Notes under the pieces: generated by a model
Database searches by the model: none
Seen by the model: the letters and a program-made list of their open reading frames with translations, nothing else
What the model was told of the DNA's origin: nothing
Shown here: one piece after another, positions 1 through 10,348 of the stretch
Layout of the letters: each line of letters opens with the position of its first letter
Position numbering within the stretch: the first letter of the stretch is position 1
DNA from: Tubulanus polymorphus
Lineage: Eukaryota > Nemertea > Palaeonemertea > Tubulaniformes > Tubulanidae
Direction of reading: 5' to 3'
Length of the DNA stretch: 64,000 nucleotides
NCBI RefSeq assembly: GCF_964204645.1
Contig: NC_134032.1
Location: 746,501 to 810,500, forward strand
Position numbers and translations under genes: made by a program

Positions 1-418
1 AGTATCAACTCAATTACCTTTTGATGCAGTAAAACATCCGGTGTCAGTTCCATAGTTGAGGTTTAATACCTGAAGGGGTCTTAAATCTTAATACTGGTCT
101 TAAAATGTTAGATTGGATATGGAACTTAGTTGGTCTTAGCCCGGTCTTAAGTCTTGAGCCCTGACTATAGACCCAGCCCCAGGGGTCATGGCTTAGACTG
201 AATACCAGTCTGAGACCAACTTAGTTCTATAACCAATCTCAGCTTTAAAGACCAGTCTTAGCTGTTCTGTAGCCTGTCTAACGATTTAAATCAGTCATAA
301 GATTGAAGATGACTTTAGGGCTTAAGTCATGACTATGCATCTGGGCCAGGGCCTATCTCCATCTATAAATCAAGGCCTAGGATTATAAAGCCTCTATTGA
401 TGATGATCTGTTTTTCAG
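1..418 (+). other. Intron sequence upstream of the first visible PHF20 exon
   Basis: No coding exon is visible. The stretch holds a degenerate copy of the dispersed hairpin element built from 'ccatagtcatggcttagac / taagaccagtc' words that recurs at 2.2, 29.6-30.9 and 52.6 kb. It ends in a pyrimidine-rich acceptor (tttttcag) at 418. Confidence 0.6.
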
Positions 419-2534
419 CCGTCTGCTCGATAGCGTCTGCCGCTGTTGTAAAGGAAGCACCGACTGAAATTAAACTCGAACCGAATGAAGAACCCGACAA
501 TCGACTCAACGTTAAAGCGAGAGAGAAGGTATGCATTAAAAATACGGCGCAAGATTTTCAGATTATGCCAAATTAAAAAAATAGTTTTTGATATAGGGCT
601 AAAAGATGATACCTTGTTTTTCCTAATCAGTCGGGTCACTTTTGTAAACCGCAATAGAATTTGTAATCAGTTTATTTCTATAACTGCCGGGTCTGTTATT
701 GCTTAGAGCCTGATCATGATTTTTAAAAAAGTTATGTAAAACGTAGATATTAAGCTCAGAGAAATCAATGCGAAAGAAGGTATCCATTTTTGGTCGCGAA
801 GTCAGTGAATGGTTTGGGAAAAAAAAGCTAAAAAGCAGGGACATTTATTGAGATCGCGCATAAATTAAATAGCTAGATCACGCATAAATTAAATAGCTAG
901 ATCACGCATAAATTAAATAGCTAGATCACGCATAAATTAAATAGCTAGATCATGCATAAATTAAATAGCTAGATCACGCATAAATTAAATAGCTAGATCG
1001 CGCATAAATTAAATAGCTAGATCGCACATGAATTAAATAGCTAGATCACACATAAATTAGATAGCTAGATCGTGCATAAATTAAATAGCTAGATCACGCA
1101 TAAATTAAATAGCTAGATCGCGCATGAATTAAATAGCTAGATCACGCATAAATTAAATAGCTAGATCGCACATGAATTAAATAGCTAGATCACGAATAAA
1201 ATCAAACAGTTTCCGTCCATGTCTTAAGTATTTGACTGCGTTAATTGATTGGATTCTTAGCAGATCAAGTCAGGGAAATAAAAGTGGCCACCCTGAAAAA
1301 AACTTTTCCAAAAATGTTCCTTCGCGTGAAATCCTAAATGTCTTCACGATTTATTTTCAGCCGTCGTTTGACGATATTTTGCCGCCGCCGTTTAAAAAAC
1401 AGCGTTTAGATTCGTCGGTTAGTGAACCGACGACAGCACCAGTCGCGGAAGCGCCACCTACGATACAAGACTCGCCGATGGAAGTATCGGAGACGTCGCC
1501 GTCGCCGAGTAGGAAGAAATACCCGCGTCGAGACAGGCGCGGAAAAACTGGCGCGAAACCGTTGAATTCTACGCCAGCTGCCGATCCGGGCGCGGGCGGC
1601 GACTCGGCAGCCGCCGGACTAGCACCGGTGGCGCCACCGGTGGTCGCGCCGCCGTCGTGCAGTAAGGCGTTCGTCATCGAGGAGGACCACAACCCGTTCA
1701 AATGTCCGTACGACGACTGCAACAAGAGTTTCCGTAAAGATCGTCTGCTCGAGTACCACATCAAATATTACCACGACGACGACAACAACAGTAAACCGGT
1801 GCTGCCACCTAGGAAACGACGCAAAACTACGAGCATCTGTGAGTTTCTGTGATTCTGCTAAAACGGGATGGGGGCGCCACTTACCTGGAATCAGGGAAAT
1901 TAGTTGAGATCACCAAGCCCTACTTAAGCGCCTGAGACCCCCTAAAATTACTGGGTGACCCATTTATGTCATAATTAGACCCTCCTAAAATCTCACTTAA
2001 ACGCATGAGACTACTTTTAAAATCACTCTAGGACCCACTTATCTAGGTCCACTAGGACCCACTTATGTGCCTGAAACCCCTGAACAATCAATGTGGCCCA
2101 TTTACTGACGTATGTGATACTGCGACCTGGGTCACGTAAAATCTCACTGACACTGACTGTAGCGCCCGATATCCCCTACTGCCGGTTGCATAGTCATGGC
2201 TTAAACTTAGTTCTTAATCCAATCTAACCACTTAAGACCAGGGTTAAGATTTAAGACCACTTTTGGACTTAAGCCAGGACTGTGCCCTGAGTTGGCCCCT
2301 GAAGTACGATCAAAACCCCCCTGCTTGAATTTAACACTCTGGGTCTGGTTTCACAAAAATGATCAATTCCTAAATCAATTTGATGTGAATTAGCGAGGAA
2401 ATTAAATCAATTCATGGATTTTGTGAAGCTGGGCCCAGAATCAAGTAAAGGCTCCTGTAACACCTGTGTCTATTGTTTCTGCAGGTTCTACAGACTCGGA
2501 TATGTCGATCCAGTCCGGGTCGATGATGCTTCAA

Positions 2535-2581
<47 letters not shown>

Positions 2582-5500
2582 TAGTAGAACGAGGACTGTA
2601 TCGACTCGCAGTGAGGTCGACGTCGTACACGGAGGAGGAACCGATGAGGAATACGAGGTCGTTACCATCGACGATCACAACACCAACAACAGTACGTATT
2701 GCGGTAACTCGCGCCCCTCGAGCAGATCCTCGCGTCCCTCGAGCAGATCCTCATGATCCCTACGACTCCTCAATTCCTTTTAGAAACCCTTTAGCGCAAA
2801 ATGCTTTTAAAACGTGCTTCAAAACTCATTCAATTTGGACAAAATACCCGAAACTCTGTTAAAACTCCTTCAATTTTGAGAAATAGGCAAATTGAGAATT
2901 AGAAATTTGTGTCTAGTTTTTAGTTGTAAATTAGACTACCCCTTAATCGGTGCAGTTAGGATTTGTTTTTATGCATTTAGGTAGCAATTAAGATTAGAAA
3001 CTGAGTTCATGTCGAGTTAAGGGGTCGTAATTTGCTTGTAAAACCACTGAATTAACCGTTTACCGAGATAAACAGTACTGATTTAGTCTACGCGAGGCAC
3101 TGAAAATATCCGAAATGCCCTTCTTTGAAAGACAGAAAATGTTGAAATGAATTTGAAAACTGTTCAAATGTCTTATCCGGCAAAATTTCCTGAGGATTTG
3201 CCTCAAAAGATTGTTTCCTCGGGATCATGAATGCTCTGTTTCGGATATTCAATTGTACGCGCATTGAGAATTTTCTGGAAATTTTTTGAAAGAATTGCCA
3301 TTTACTTTGGTAAGGCAGCAGTAAAAATTGGACCCTGGATCCACTTCTGTGTAATTGGGATATGAAAGTGATGCAGAGGCTTTCTTAAAGTTTGAAATTT
3401 TCTGCATGAAAACTCCTTACATCCAGGAATGACTGAATTGTGGGGAACTTAGGGTAATATCAGTCCGCCTAAACCATATATTTCTAATTGGTATCTTTAC
3501 GTAATACGTCTGCTTGTTATTGTTTTAGTTCACCACCAGGTGGCAGCACGAGAGCGTTACGAATCGCTGGGCTGCGAGTCGATCGACGTCACCGAGGACG
3601 AACAGGTCGACCCGACTCGCGAGGAAGAGGTCGTCAACTGCGTCTGTCTCGATAACTTTGAAAACGGTCTTATGATACAGGTAATTAAACACCAGGGGGC
3701 GCTTTGAAACGTTTAACCCCTGCTGGGTTTTCTGGAAACTAATCGTGTTTTTTTTTTCGTCAGTGTGAGTTGTGTTTATGTTGGCAACACGTGACCTGTT
3801 TGAGTCTCCCGGAAGATGCTCTGCCCAGTGAATATATCTGCATATTCTGCGTCAGTCCTAAAGGTATTTACAAATCCTAGGTTTCTTAAGACCGGGCTTT
3901 AGTTGTTAGATTGGTTATAGAACCAAAATGAGCTTAGACTGGTCTTAAGGTTGTTAGATTGGTTATAGAACCAAAATGAGCTTAGACTGGTCTTGAGTTG
4001 TTAGATTGATTATAGAAAATCAGCTTAGACTGGTCTTAAGTTGTTAGATTGGTTATAGAACCAAAATGAGCTTAGACTGGTCTTGAGTTGTTAGATTGAT
4101 TATAGAAAATCAGCTTAGACTGGTCTTCAGTAAACTGGTTTTAAGTTGACTGAATAGTTATAGAACCACAATGAGCTTAGACTGGTCTTAATAAGTTATT
4201 TAACTGAAATGACTTCATTCTGGTCTAAAATGTAAGTCCAGACTCAATTGATCGTTTGTTTTGTTCAGGTTTGCGTAAAAGTGCTACGTTCAGCTACGAT
4301 CAGGAATGGTTGAAAAACGGCGTTTTACCGAAATTCAAATTTCTGACGTCGGACGCGGTGAAAACCGATCACCAGACGGCGCTACTGAAAGGAACTAACA
4401 GTCTCATTGGTGATATTCACAATCTCAATAAAGTGCTGCGCGGCCTTCGTCAGAAAATTGCTCTTGCCAGGTAGGATATTGAAATGGGAATAAACAGAAT
4501 GGAGGGGTAGCTAGGCTTATCCTCTCTTGATGAGTTATTCGATGACATGATTGGGGGATTCATGAAGGCGACCATCTTTACTGGAAGCCTGTGTGAGGGT
4601 AACTTGATGATGTCATAAGGTGATTTATGGAGACAACCATCTTAAGAAGTTAATTCTAGATCTTAAAATGACGTCAAAGAGGATTTATATTTCTGGAAAG
4701 TTTTAGATCTTTAATTAAATGATGGATTTATGGAGGCAGCCATATTTCATAGAAAGCTTTAAATCTTTTAATGATGTCATAGATGGATTTATGGGGGCAG
4801 CCATATTTCATAGAAAGCTTTAAATCTTTAAATGATGTCATAGATGGATTTATGGAGGCAGACATACTTTCTGCAAAGTTCTTGATCTATAAATGATGTC
4901 ATAGGTGGATTTATAGAGGCAGACATATTTAATAGAAAGTCCTTGATCATTTGATGATGTCATAGGTGGATTTATTGAGGCAATCATCTCTTTGGTGAAG
5001 TGCTAAATCTTTATAATGAGATCATAGGGGGATTTTTGGAGGCAGCCATCTTAATGAAATATCGTTGAACTGTTGTCTATATTATTTTCAGTTGCGACGA
5101 TCATCCGGACTTGAAAATCTGGTCGAAACACTGGGAGGTCGAACAGGAAGTGCCGATTGACCAGGACGCCACGGCGAATAAAGACACTGAATCCACGGCG
5201 ACCGTCGACGAGGTCGCTAAAAATATCACCGAGTTCACCGATCTGTTACCAGAGGGCGCCGCCGTCGAAGATGAAGACGGTATCGATTTGTCGATGGACG
5301 TGGATTCGGTCGAGCAGACGGGCGTCAGAGTCGGGTTGAGTTTAGACAGCGGTTTAACGACGGCAAGCGCGCAGGAGATCGATCTCAGCGGACAGCTAGA
5401 TGCGTTTAGCTTTCCGACCGCTAGTCAAAATCAGTCGAATCTGGAGTCATCGGCAGGTCGAAATGAGTCAAATCAAGAGTCGTGTGCAGGTCAAAATGAG

Positions 5501-8500
5501 CAAAATCAAGAGTCGTCTACAGTTCATGAGTCGAATCTGGAGTCATCTACAGGTAAAACCGAGTCGAATCTGGAGTCATCTACAGGTCATAAGGAATCAA
5601 ATCTGGAGTCGTCTGCAGGTAAAATTGAGGTGAATTTGGAGTCATCTGCAGGTAAAAATGAGTCAAATCTAGGGTCATCTGCAGCTCATAATGAGTCGAA
5701 TCTGGAGTCATCTGCAGGGCAAAATGAGCCAAATCAAGAGTCATCTGCAGTTCAAAACGAGTCGAATCTGGAGTCATCTACAGGTCAAAACCAGTCAAAT
5801 CTGGAGTCGTCTACAGGTCAAAACCAGTCGAATCTGGAGTCGTCTACAGGTCAAAATGAGTCGAATCTGGAGTCGTCTACAGGTCAAAACCAGTCGAGCA
5901 CTGGCAATGAAAAAACTCTTGAAAATCTCGATGAGAATCGGGCTCCGACGCCCACCGTGATAGAAGAACCATCTTCTGAAGAACCGCGTAAAACCGAACC
6001 TGGAAATACAAACCACGAATCAGTGAACCCTGACGGTGATGAATTAGAGGAATCTATGATCGATGACGAGACAAGTTTTAAATTACGAATCGAGGAAACG
6101 GACGAAGAATCGAATTCAAGTTTGATGTTTCTCGATCGAAGTCGATCGTTCCAAACGAAAACACCGGTCGTCGACTCAATGCCGGTCGATGACTCAATGC
6201 CGGTCAATAACTCTCTACCCATCAAAGACTCTGTGCCGGCCGAAGACTCTGTGCCGGTCGATGACTCTCTGCTAGGTGAGGAGTCAATGCCGGCCGAAGA
6301 CTCTGTGCCAGTCGATGACTCTCTGCCGGTCAATGACTCTGTGCTAGGTGAGGAGTCAATGCCGGCCGAAGACTCTGTGCCAGTCGATGACTCTCTGCCG
6401 GTCAATGACTCTGTGCCAGTCGATGACTCTGTGCCAGTCGATGACTCTCTACCGGTCAATGACTCTGAGCCGGTCAATGACTCTCTGCTGGTCAATGATT
6501 CTCTGCCAGGTGAGGAGTCAATGCTGGTCGATGACAAACAGGAAGGGACCTGCCAACAAGAAGTGACCCCTGAACGGAATGTGACCAATACGTCTGATAA
6601 TATTGCTAACCTTGACCCGGTCGATACGCCCGCCATCGCCGACCTTGACCTGACCGAAACGTCTGCCGTCGATGACCCTGACCACGGTGATGTAAGCGAA
6701 AATAAAATGGATGAGGAGTCGACGAAGAACAAATTCAAATTGGAGGACTCCGATCGGTCTCCGGACAAAACTGACGTTGATACGAACGAAACCTCAGCGA
6801 AAAGTGAAGTCCGCAGTTGTGAACCGTGTTTTAGTGATTCGGATTTGATTACGAGTAAAAAAGATTCCGCTCGTTCGTTGGACAACGGTCTCGTAGATTC
6901 GGCGGAGCGATCAGAAACGATCGCCCGACCATCGCGGGGAGCAGACGACGATACTAATCAATCGTTAACCGATCACACGTACTTCCCTCCGACTTATAAA
7001 CATTCTCCGGCTCCGACTGGAGTCCGGCTTACTGGTAATAGTGTGTGGACACCGGTGAAGGTAAGCTATTATTATACCCGCAGTCCACCGTGACCACTGG
7101 TGGATCTAGCTTAGGTTTTGGAGGCTCGGCTGCGGAAGGGCACCTTTTTCATGGACAATTTTGAATTTTAGGGGCCTGAGTCAATTTGGGGCATCAAATC
7201 CTTCTGTGCACCCACAAAATATGATATTTTGACATTTTAATGAAGAATCATTCATTAAAAATAAGAAGTTTACCCATTTTCTATTATTCAAATCGGCCAC
7301 TCTAATTACTTCTATAACCAGAACTTGTAAAATAGAAGGGCACTTCTAAAATCATGAGTACTGCTCAAGCGTTAGTAGCCCTAGGCTGGATCTGTGCCTG
7401 GTGACAATATGGCTGCCGATATAAATCCCCCTTCAACGTCATCTAATTATGCATAAACGCGCGTGCAGAAAATGCCTGCCTCCATGAATCCCCCTATGAC
7501 ATCATCTAAATGCCACCAGTGATTTCGTGTACGGATACTTCTGAAGATGATGTGTCTACCTCTATTAATCTCCCTATGACATCATCAAATTGTCTACTAC
7601 TGATTTGATCTAATAGACACTCTTCAAAATATGACTGACTGTTATTTCATTGTCTTTGAAATAAGGATGTCTCTTAGAGACCTATCTAGAGAAGATGTCT
7701 GCCTCCATAAATCCTCCTATGATGTCATGAAATAATAGTCAGAGACTTCCTAATCAAAATGGCTGTCTACAATGGCTCCTCCGATGACATGATTCAATGG
7801 TGGCAGAAAATCGTTTTCTAGGTTTTAACATGAGGATAATTTGATGATGTCATAGGGTGAATTACAAATACTGAAATCATATTTACGTGTGTTAATCTCG
7901 TTGACAGGGATCGAATTTAGATGTGGTCGATGATGAGGTCGACGATGAACTGTTAGAGGACGGCGACGATGACAGTAACCTGGTGGAGATGATGCCGATC
8001 GGTCAGAACCCGACGGACGAATGCCGACAGAATCTGCTGTTACACATCATGTCGCTGCAAGATGAAATCGATAAACGACTCGATTTAATCGATGAACAAG
8101 TGACAGGTACAGAAAAATATCTCATTGATGAAACGCTCGTCCATGTTGTAAAGATAATATAAAATGCCCACTAAGAATAAAAAGAGTCTGAAATGTTTCC
8201 TTGAGCTAGTGTAGTTTATTCAACGTTTCCACTATATCCTAATAGTCATCTTCAGGAATACTGATGTTGTCCTCATTATAACCATTGATGAAACACTCTG
8301 AGTCCGTGTTGTAAAGATAATATAAAATCCCTGCACACTAAGAATAAAAAGAGTCTGAAATGTTTCCTTGAGCTAGTGTAGTTTATTCAACATTTCGACT
8401 ATATCCTAATAGTCATCTTCAGAAATACTGATGTTGTCCTCATTATAACCATTGATGAAACACTCTGAGTCCGTGTTGTAAAGATAATATAAAATCCCTG

Positions 8501-9002
8501 CAAACTAAGAATAAAAAGAGTCTGAAATGTTTCCTTGAGCTAGTGTAGTTTATTCAACGTTTCCACTATATCCTAATAGTCATCTTCAGGAATACTGATG
8601 TTGTCCTCATTATAACCATTGATGAAACACTCTGAGTCTGAGTTGTAAAGATAATATAAAATCCCTGCACACTAAGAATAAAAAGAGTCTGAAATGTTTC
8701 CTTGAGCTAGTGTAGTTTATTCAACGTTTCGACTATATCCTAATAGTCATCTTCAGGAATACTGATGTTGTCCTCATTATAACCATTGATGAAACACATC
8801 TCTAAGTCTTTGTGGGATTGTTTAAAGTATTGTATGATTTTCTAATTCAGGGTTGGAGGAAATCGAAGGCCCGTTCCCCGGAGCGTGTGAACCGACGAGC
8901 GATGATCAGGACGTGCTCGCCGATTTACCAGTCGTTAAGAAATCGTTTAAAACTCTACTACTCGACCTCGCGAAGGTCAGGAAGTTCGCCTCGATGCCTT
9001 GA
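419..9002 (+). CDS. PHF20: PHF20-like chromatin reader, 3' part (nine exons seen)
   Basis: Exons joined by phase: 419-528, 1361-1838, 2485-2691, 3529-3680, 3764-3863, 4269-4470, 5092-7060, 7908-8106 and 8851-9002 (TGA at 9000-9002). All junctions are GT-AG and the frame stays open. In order they encode a short acidic segment, a basic proline-rich stretch, one C2H2 zinc finger ([24 protein letters not shown]), a poly-Q tract, a PHD finger (CVC...[12 protein letters not shown]...CIFC) split by a phase-0 intron, the conserved block after the finger ([11 protein letters not shown]), a very long acidic repeat-rich exon and a conserved C-terminal helix. The finger order matches PHF20/PHF20L1, which read methylated histones and act in MOF/NSL acetyltransferase complexes. 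The N-terminal Tudor domains would lie upstream of the window. Identity is strong; the exact ends of the poly-Q exon are less sure. An AATAAA lies 460 bases downstream. Confidence 0.88.
608..745 (+). mobile_element. Dispersed short element, family 'GATACCTTGTTT'
   Basis: The block runs from GATACCTTGTTTTTCCTAAT to a 'tgatcatgatttttaaaaa' tail. It recurs at about 9,636-9,850 and 20,005-20,150, and inverted at about 38,505-38,695. It has no coding capacity. It is a non-autonomous element of unknown class. Confidence 0.6.
862..1200 (+). repeat. 24-bp minisatellite (~14 copies)
   Basis: Units of 'ataaattaaatagctagatc' plus a variable 'acgc/gcgc/acac' box are arranged head to tail in a PHF20 intron. 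The variable positions are mostly CpG/TpG changes. Confidence 0.9.
1962..2440 (+). repeat. Intronic repeats between C2H2 and poly-Q exons
   Basis: Loose repeats of 'cccacttatg...cctgagacccc' are followed by two hairpin-type elements. One is the 'agtcatggcttaa...taagccaggact' family near 2,190-2,285. The other is a ~100-bp inverted repeat bounded by 'ctgggtctggtttcac' and 'gtgaagctgggcccag' (2,338-2,440). No coding signal was seen. Confidence 0.55.
2532..2579 (+). repeat. (CAG)n poly-glutamine tract in PHF20 exon
   Basis: Two CAA codons are followed by 14 uninterrupted CAG codons, giving 16 glutamines in the open frame. The near-pure CAG run is expected to be length-unstable. Confidence 0.95.
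3890..4200 (+). repeat. ~48-bp minisatellite, 'gttagattggttatagaacc' family
   Basis: About five head-to-tail units of 'cttaagttgttagattggttatagaaccaaaatgagcttagactggt' sit in the intron after the second PHD exon. The same unit forms a much larger array at 30.06-30.93 kb. Confidence 0.85.
4560..5065 (+). repeat. Dispersed ~68-bp repeat with 'gatgatgtcataggtggatttatggaggcagccat' core
   Basis: About seven diverged units fill the PHF20 intron before the large exon. The same core occurs inverted at 7.4-7.87 kb and in large arrays at 31.96-33.0 and 34.46-35.1 kb. Confidence 0.8.
5434..5893 (+). repeat. 33-bp coding repeat (11-residue unit [11 protein letters not shown]), ~14 copies
   Basis: In-frame repeat inside the large PHF20 exon. 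The consensus is SNLESS[TA]GQN[EQ], and one unit is one residue short. It encodes a serine/asparagine/glutamate-rich, probably disordered low-complexity segment. Confidence 0.93.
6172..6535 (+). repeat. 18-bp coding repeat (VPVDDS / LPVNDS), ~20 copies
   Basis: In-frame hexapeptide repeat in the same exon, of the form [SL][VML]P[VA][DEN][DE]. It also contains higher-order duplications of longer blocks. It is acidic and probably disordered. Confidence 0.92.
7380..7870 (-). repeat. Inverted copies of the 'gatgatgtcataggggga' repeat
   Basis: Several diverged units read 'aatccccctatgacatcatc', the reverse complement of the 4.6-5.06 kb core, with one forward unit at the end. They lie in the PHF20 intron after the large exon. 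Confidence 0.7.
8110..8805 (-). repeat. ~168-bp satellite carrying a hammerhead-like core, 4 units
   Basis: Head-to-tail units start at each 'accattgatgaaacactctgag' (for example 8,281 and 8,449, spacing 168). On the minus strand each carries CTGAAGA, a GACTAT/ATAGTC-type stem, GAAAC and GTTGAATA. Some units have a G for the last stem base (ATAGTG). The ribozyme sense strand is opposite to PHF20 transcription. Confidence 0.85.
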
Positions 9003-9057
9003 GTCACCACGCCTTGAGTCAGTTCCACAATTTTGTGTTCAAAATATCACTCTTTAA

Positions 9058-9331
9058 AACCCTTTCAGTGCTGACTAGTTGATGACCGCGTGCTGGAAAT
9101 GATTTGAAAATTTTAGAAAATTCCACCGCAGTGCGGTGTATAACAGGCATACCGCTTTAGAGTGTCTACACCGCAGTGCGATGTATCATAAGTAACTAAT
9201 ATTTCACTATTGACTGGTGCTGCCATCTTACAATTGGATTAAAACTAAAAACATAAATACACCGCATGCAGTGCACTAGCAAAGTCCATCCCCGATTTTC
9301 TGCACTGCGGTGTAGACACACTGAAAGGGTT
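9058..9331. mobile_element. MITE with CCCTTTCAGTG / CACTGAAAGGG ends
   Basis: Terminal inverted repeats 'aaccctttcagtg' and 'cactgaaagggtt' enclose sub-terminal 'accgcagtgcggtgt' palindromes. It is non-coding. Related copies lie at 22.93-23.21, 33.72-33.97, 34.0-34.16 and 35.62-35.88 kb. Confidence 0.75.
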
Positions 9332-9464
9332 CAACAGGGTTTGCACTGTTTGCAGGATTTTCTATGTTCTAACGTATTTTGTCTCGGAGTCTAAAGAAGC
9401 TTGATAATGATTTATATGTTCTAATTGTGTAAATATAGTCGACAGATTCATCTGTGAATTGTTG

Positions 9465-9470
9465 AATAAA
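9465..9470 (+). terminator. Polyadenylation signal AATAAA
   Basis: Canonical hexamer, the likeliest end of the PHF20-like transcript. It lies 463 bases past the stop codon. Confidence 0.5.
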
Positions 9471-10273
9471 TGCGGATATATTTGTTACTAAAAAGTACGA
9501 AGTAGTTCAAGTTTGTGGTAGGGACGTTTATAGGTCTCTTCAGGGGCCTGGCCCTTATGATGTGGTCAGAAGAACACCAGACCAGCGTGGACCTGCACCC
9601 ATTGTGTGATATTCCTAACTCCATCCCTTGTGCTGATACCTTGTTTGTCCTAATCAGACGGGTAATTGAGTTATCAGATCATTTCAATAACTGCCGGGTC
9701 TGTTATTGTTAGGCTAATATGAAATGATACCTCGTTTCTCCTAATCAGCTGGAGTAATTTTGTAAACTGAACTAGAACTTTGTTATCAGTTCATTTCTAT
9801 AACTGCCTGGTCTGTTATCGTTCGCTTGATCATGATTTTTAAAAACAAGTGTACAGGGGGCGACCGACCAGCCGGGTCAACTCGAAAGCTCGGCACAAAT
9901 GATAAACTTAATGTATCACTTTTCTGGGCCTAAAACATCAATTTCCAATCTGTTTTTCGTAGTGATAAGGTTCAAACCAAAAGGTCTTCAGGGTTGAATC
10001 AGAGCAGAGACTCTTTCCATTCATACGCGATAATTTTATTGCTAGGAGTTTAGCAATACCTATCTTGAAGTGGTAAGATTACGAATTAGGAAAAATGGTT
10101 CAACAGGTTTAGACGACCCGCATTACCGTAAGAGATAAAACTTTAGCTGGCAAAATTATAAAAACTGGGCCACGATACGAGATAAGGTGAATAATGTCAT
10201 GAGTGAAGACATCAGTGAAGATATAAGTGAAGACATAAGTGAGTCAGCACCGAATATCACCTGACTGTTCCTG

Positions 10274-10282
10274 TATATAAAA
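10274..10282 (+). promoter_or_regulatory. TATA box (TATATAAAA)
   Basis: It lies 67 bases before the last untranslated base ahead of the ATG at 10,349, so transcription would start near 10,300. The upstream block 'aactgggccacgatacgagataaggtgaat' (10,163 on) recurs almost exactly near 23,447, next to no open gene. Confidence 0.6.
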
Positions 10283-10348
10283 CCCGATACAACGCCCATA
10301 AGTTACATATATTTACTTGCTGGTGTTGATCGCGGATAAGGTGTAAAA

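Larger units (their letters stand above)
9003..10348 (+). other. Intergenic region: PHF20 3' UTR, two elements, promoter of next gene
   Basis: The 3' UTR is interrupted by or followed by a hairpin element (9,058-9,331). A polyadenylation signal lies at 9,465-9,470, and a 'GATACCTTGTTT' element at about 9,636-9,850. The rest leads to the TATA box at 10,274. No further gene was seen. Confidence 0.6.

Noticed and set aside
5884-6885. 333-codon open frame antisense to the PHF20 large exon
   Set aside because: Shadow of the coding repeats, with no splice sites or family signal.
9515-9712. 65-codon open frame containing MMWSEE, like TMWSEE in the unknown repeat gene
   Set aside because: The match is only a few residues, and the frame runs into a dispersed repeat.
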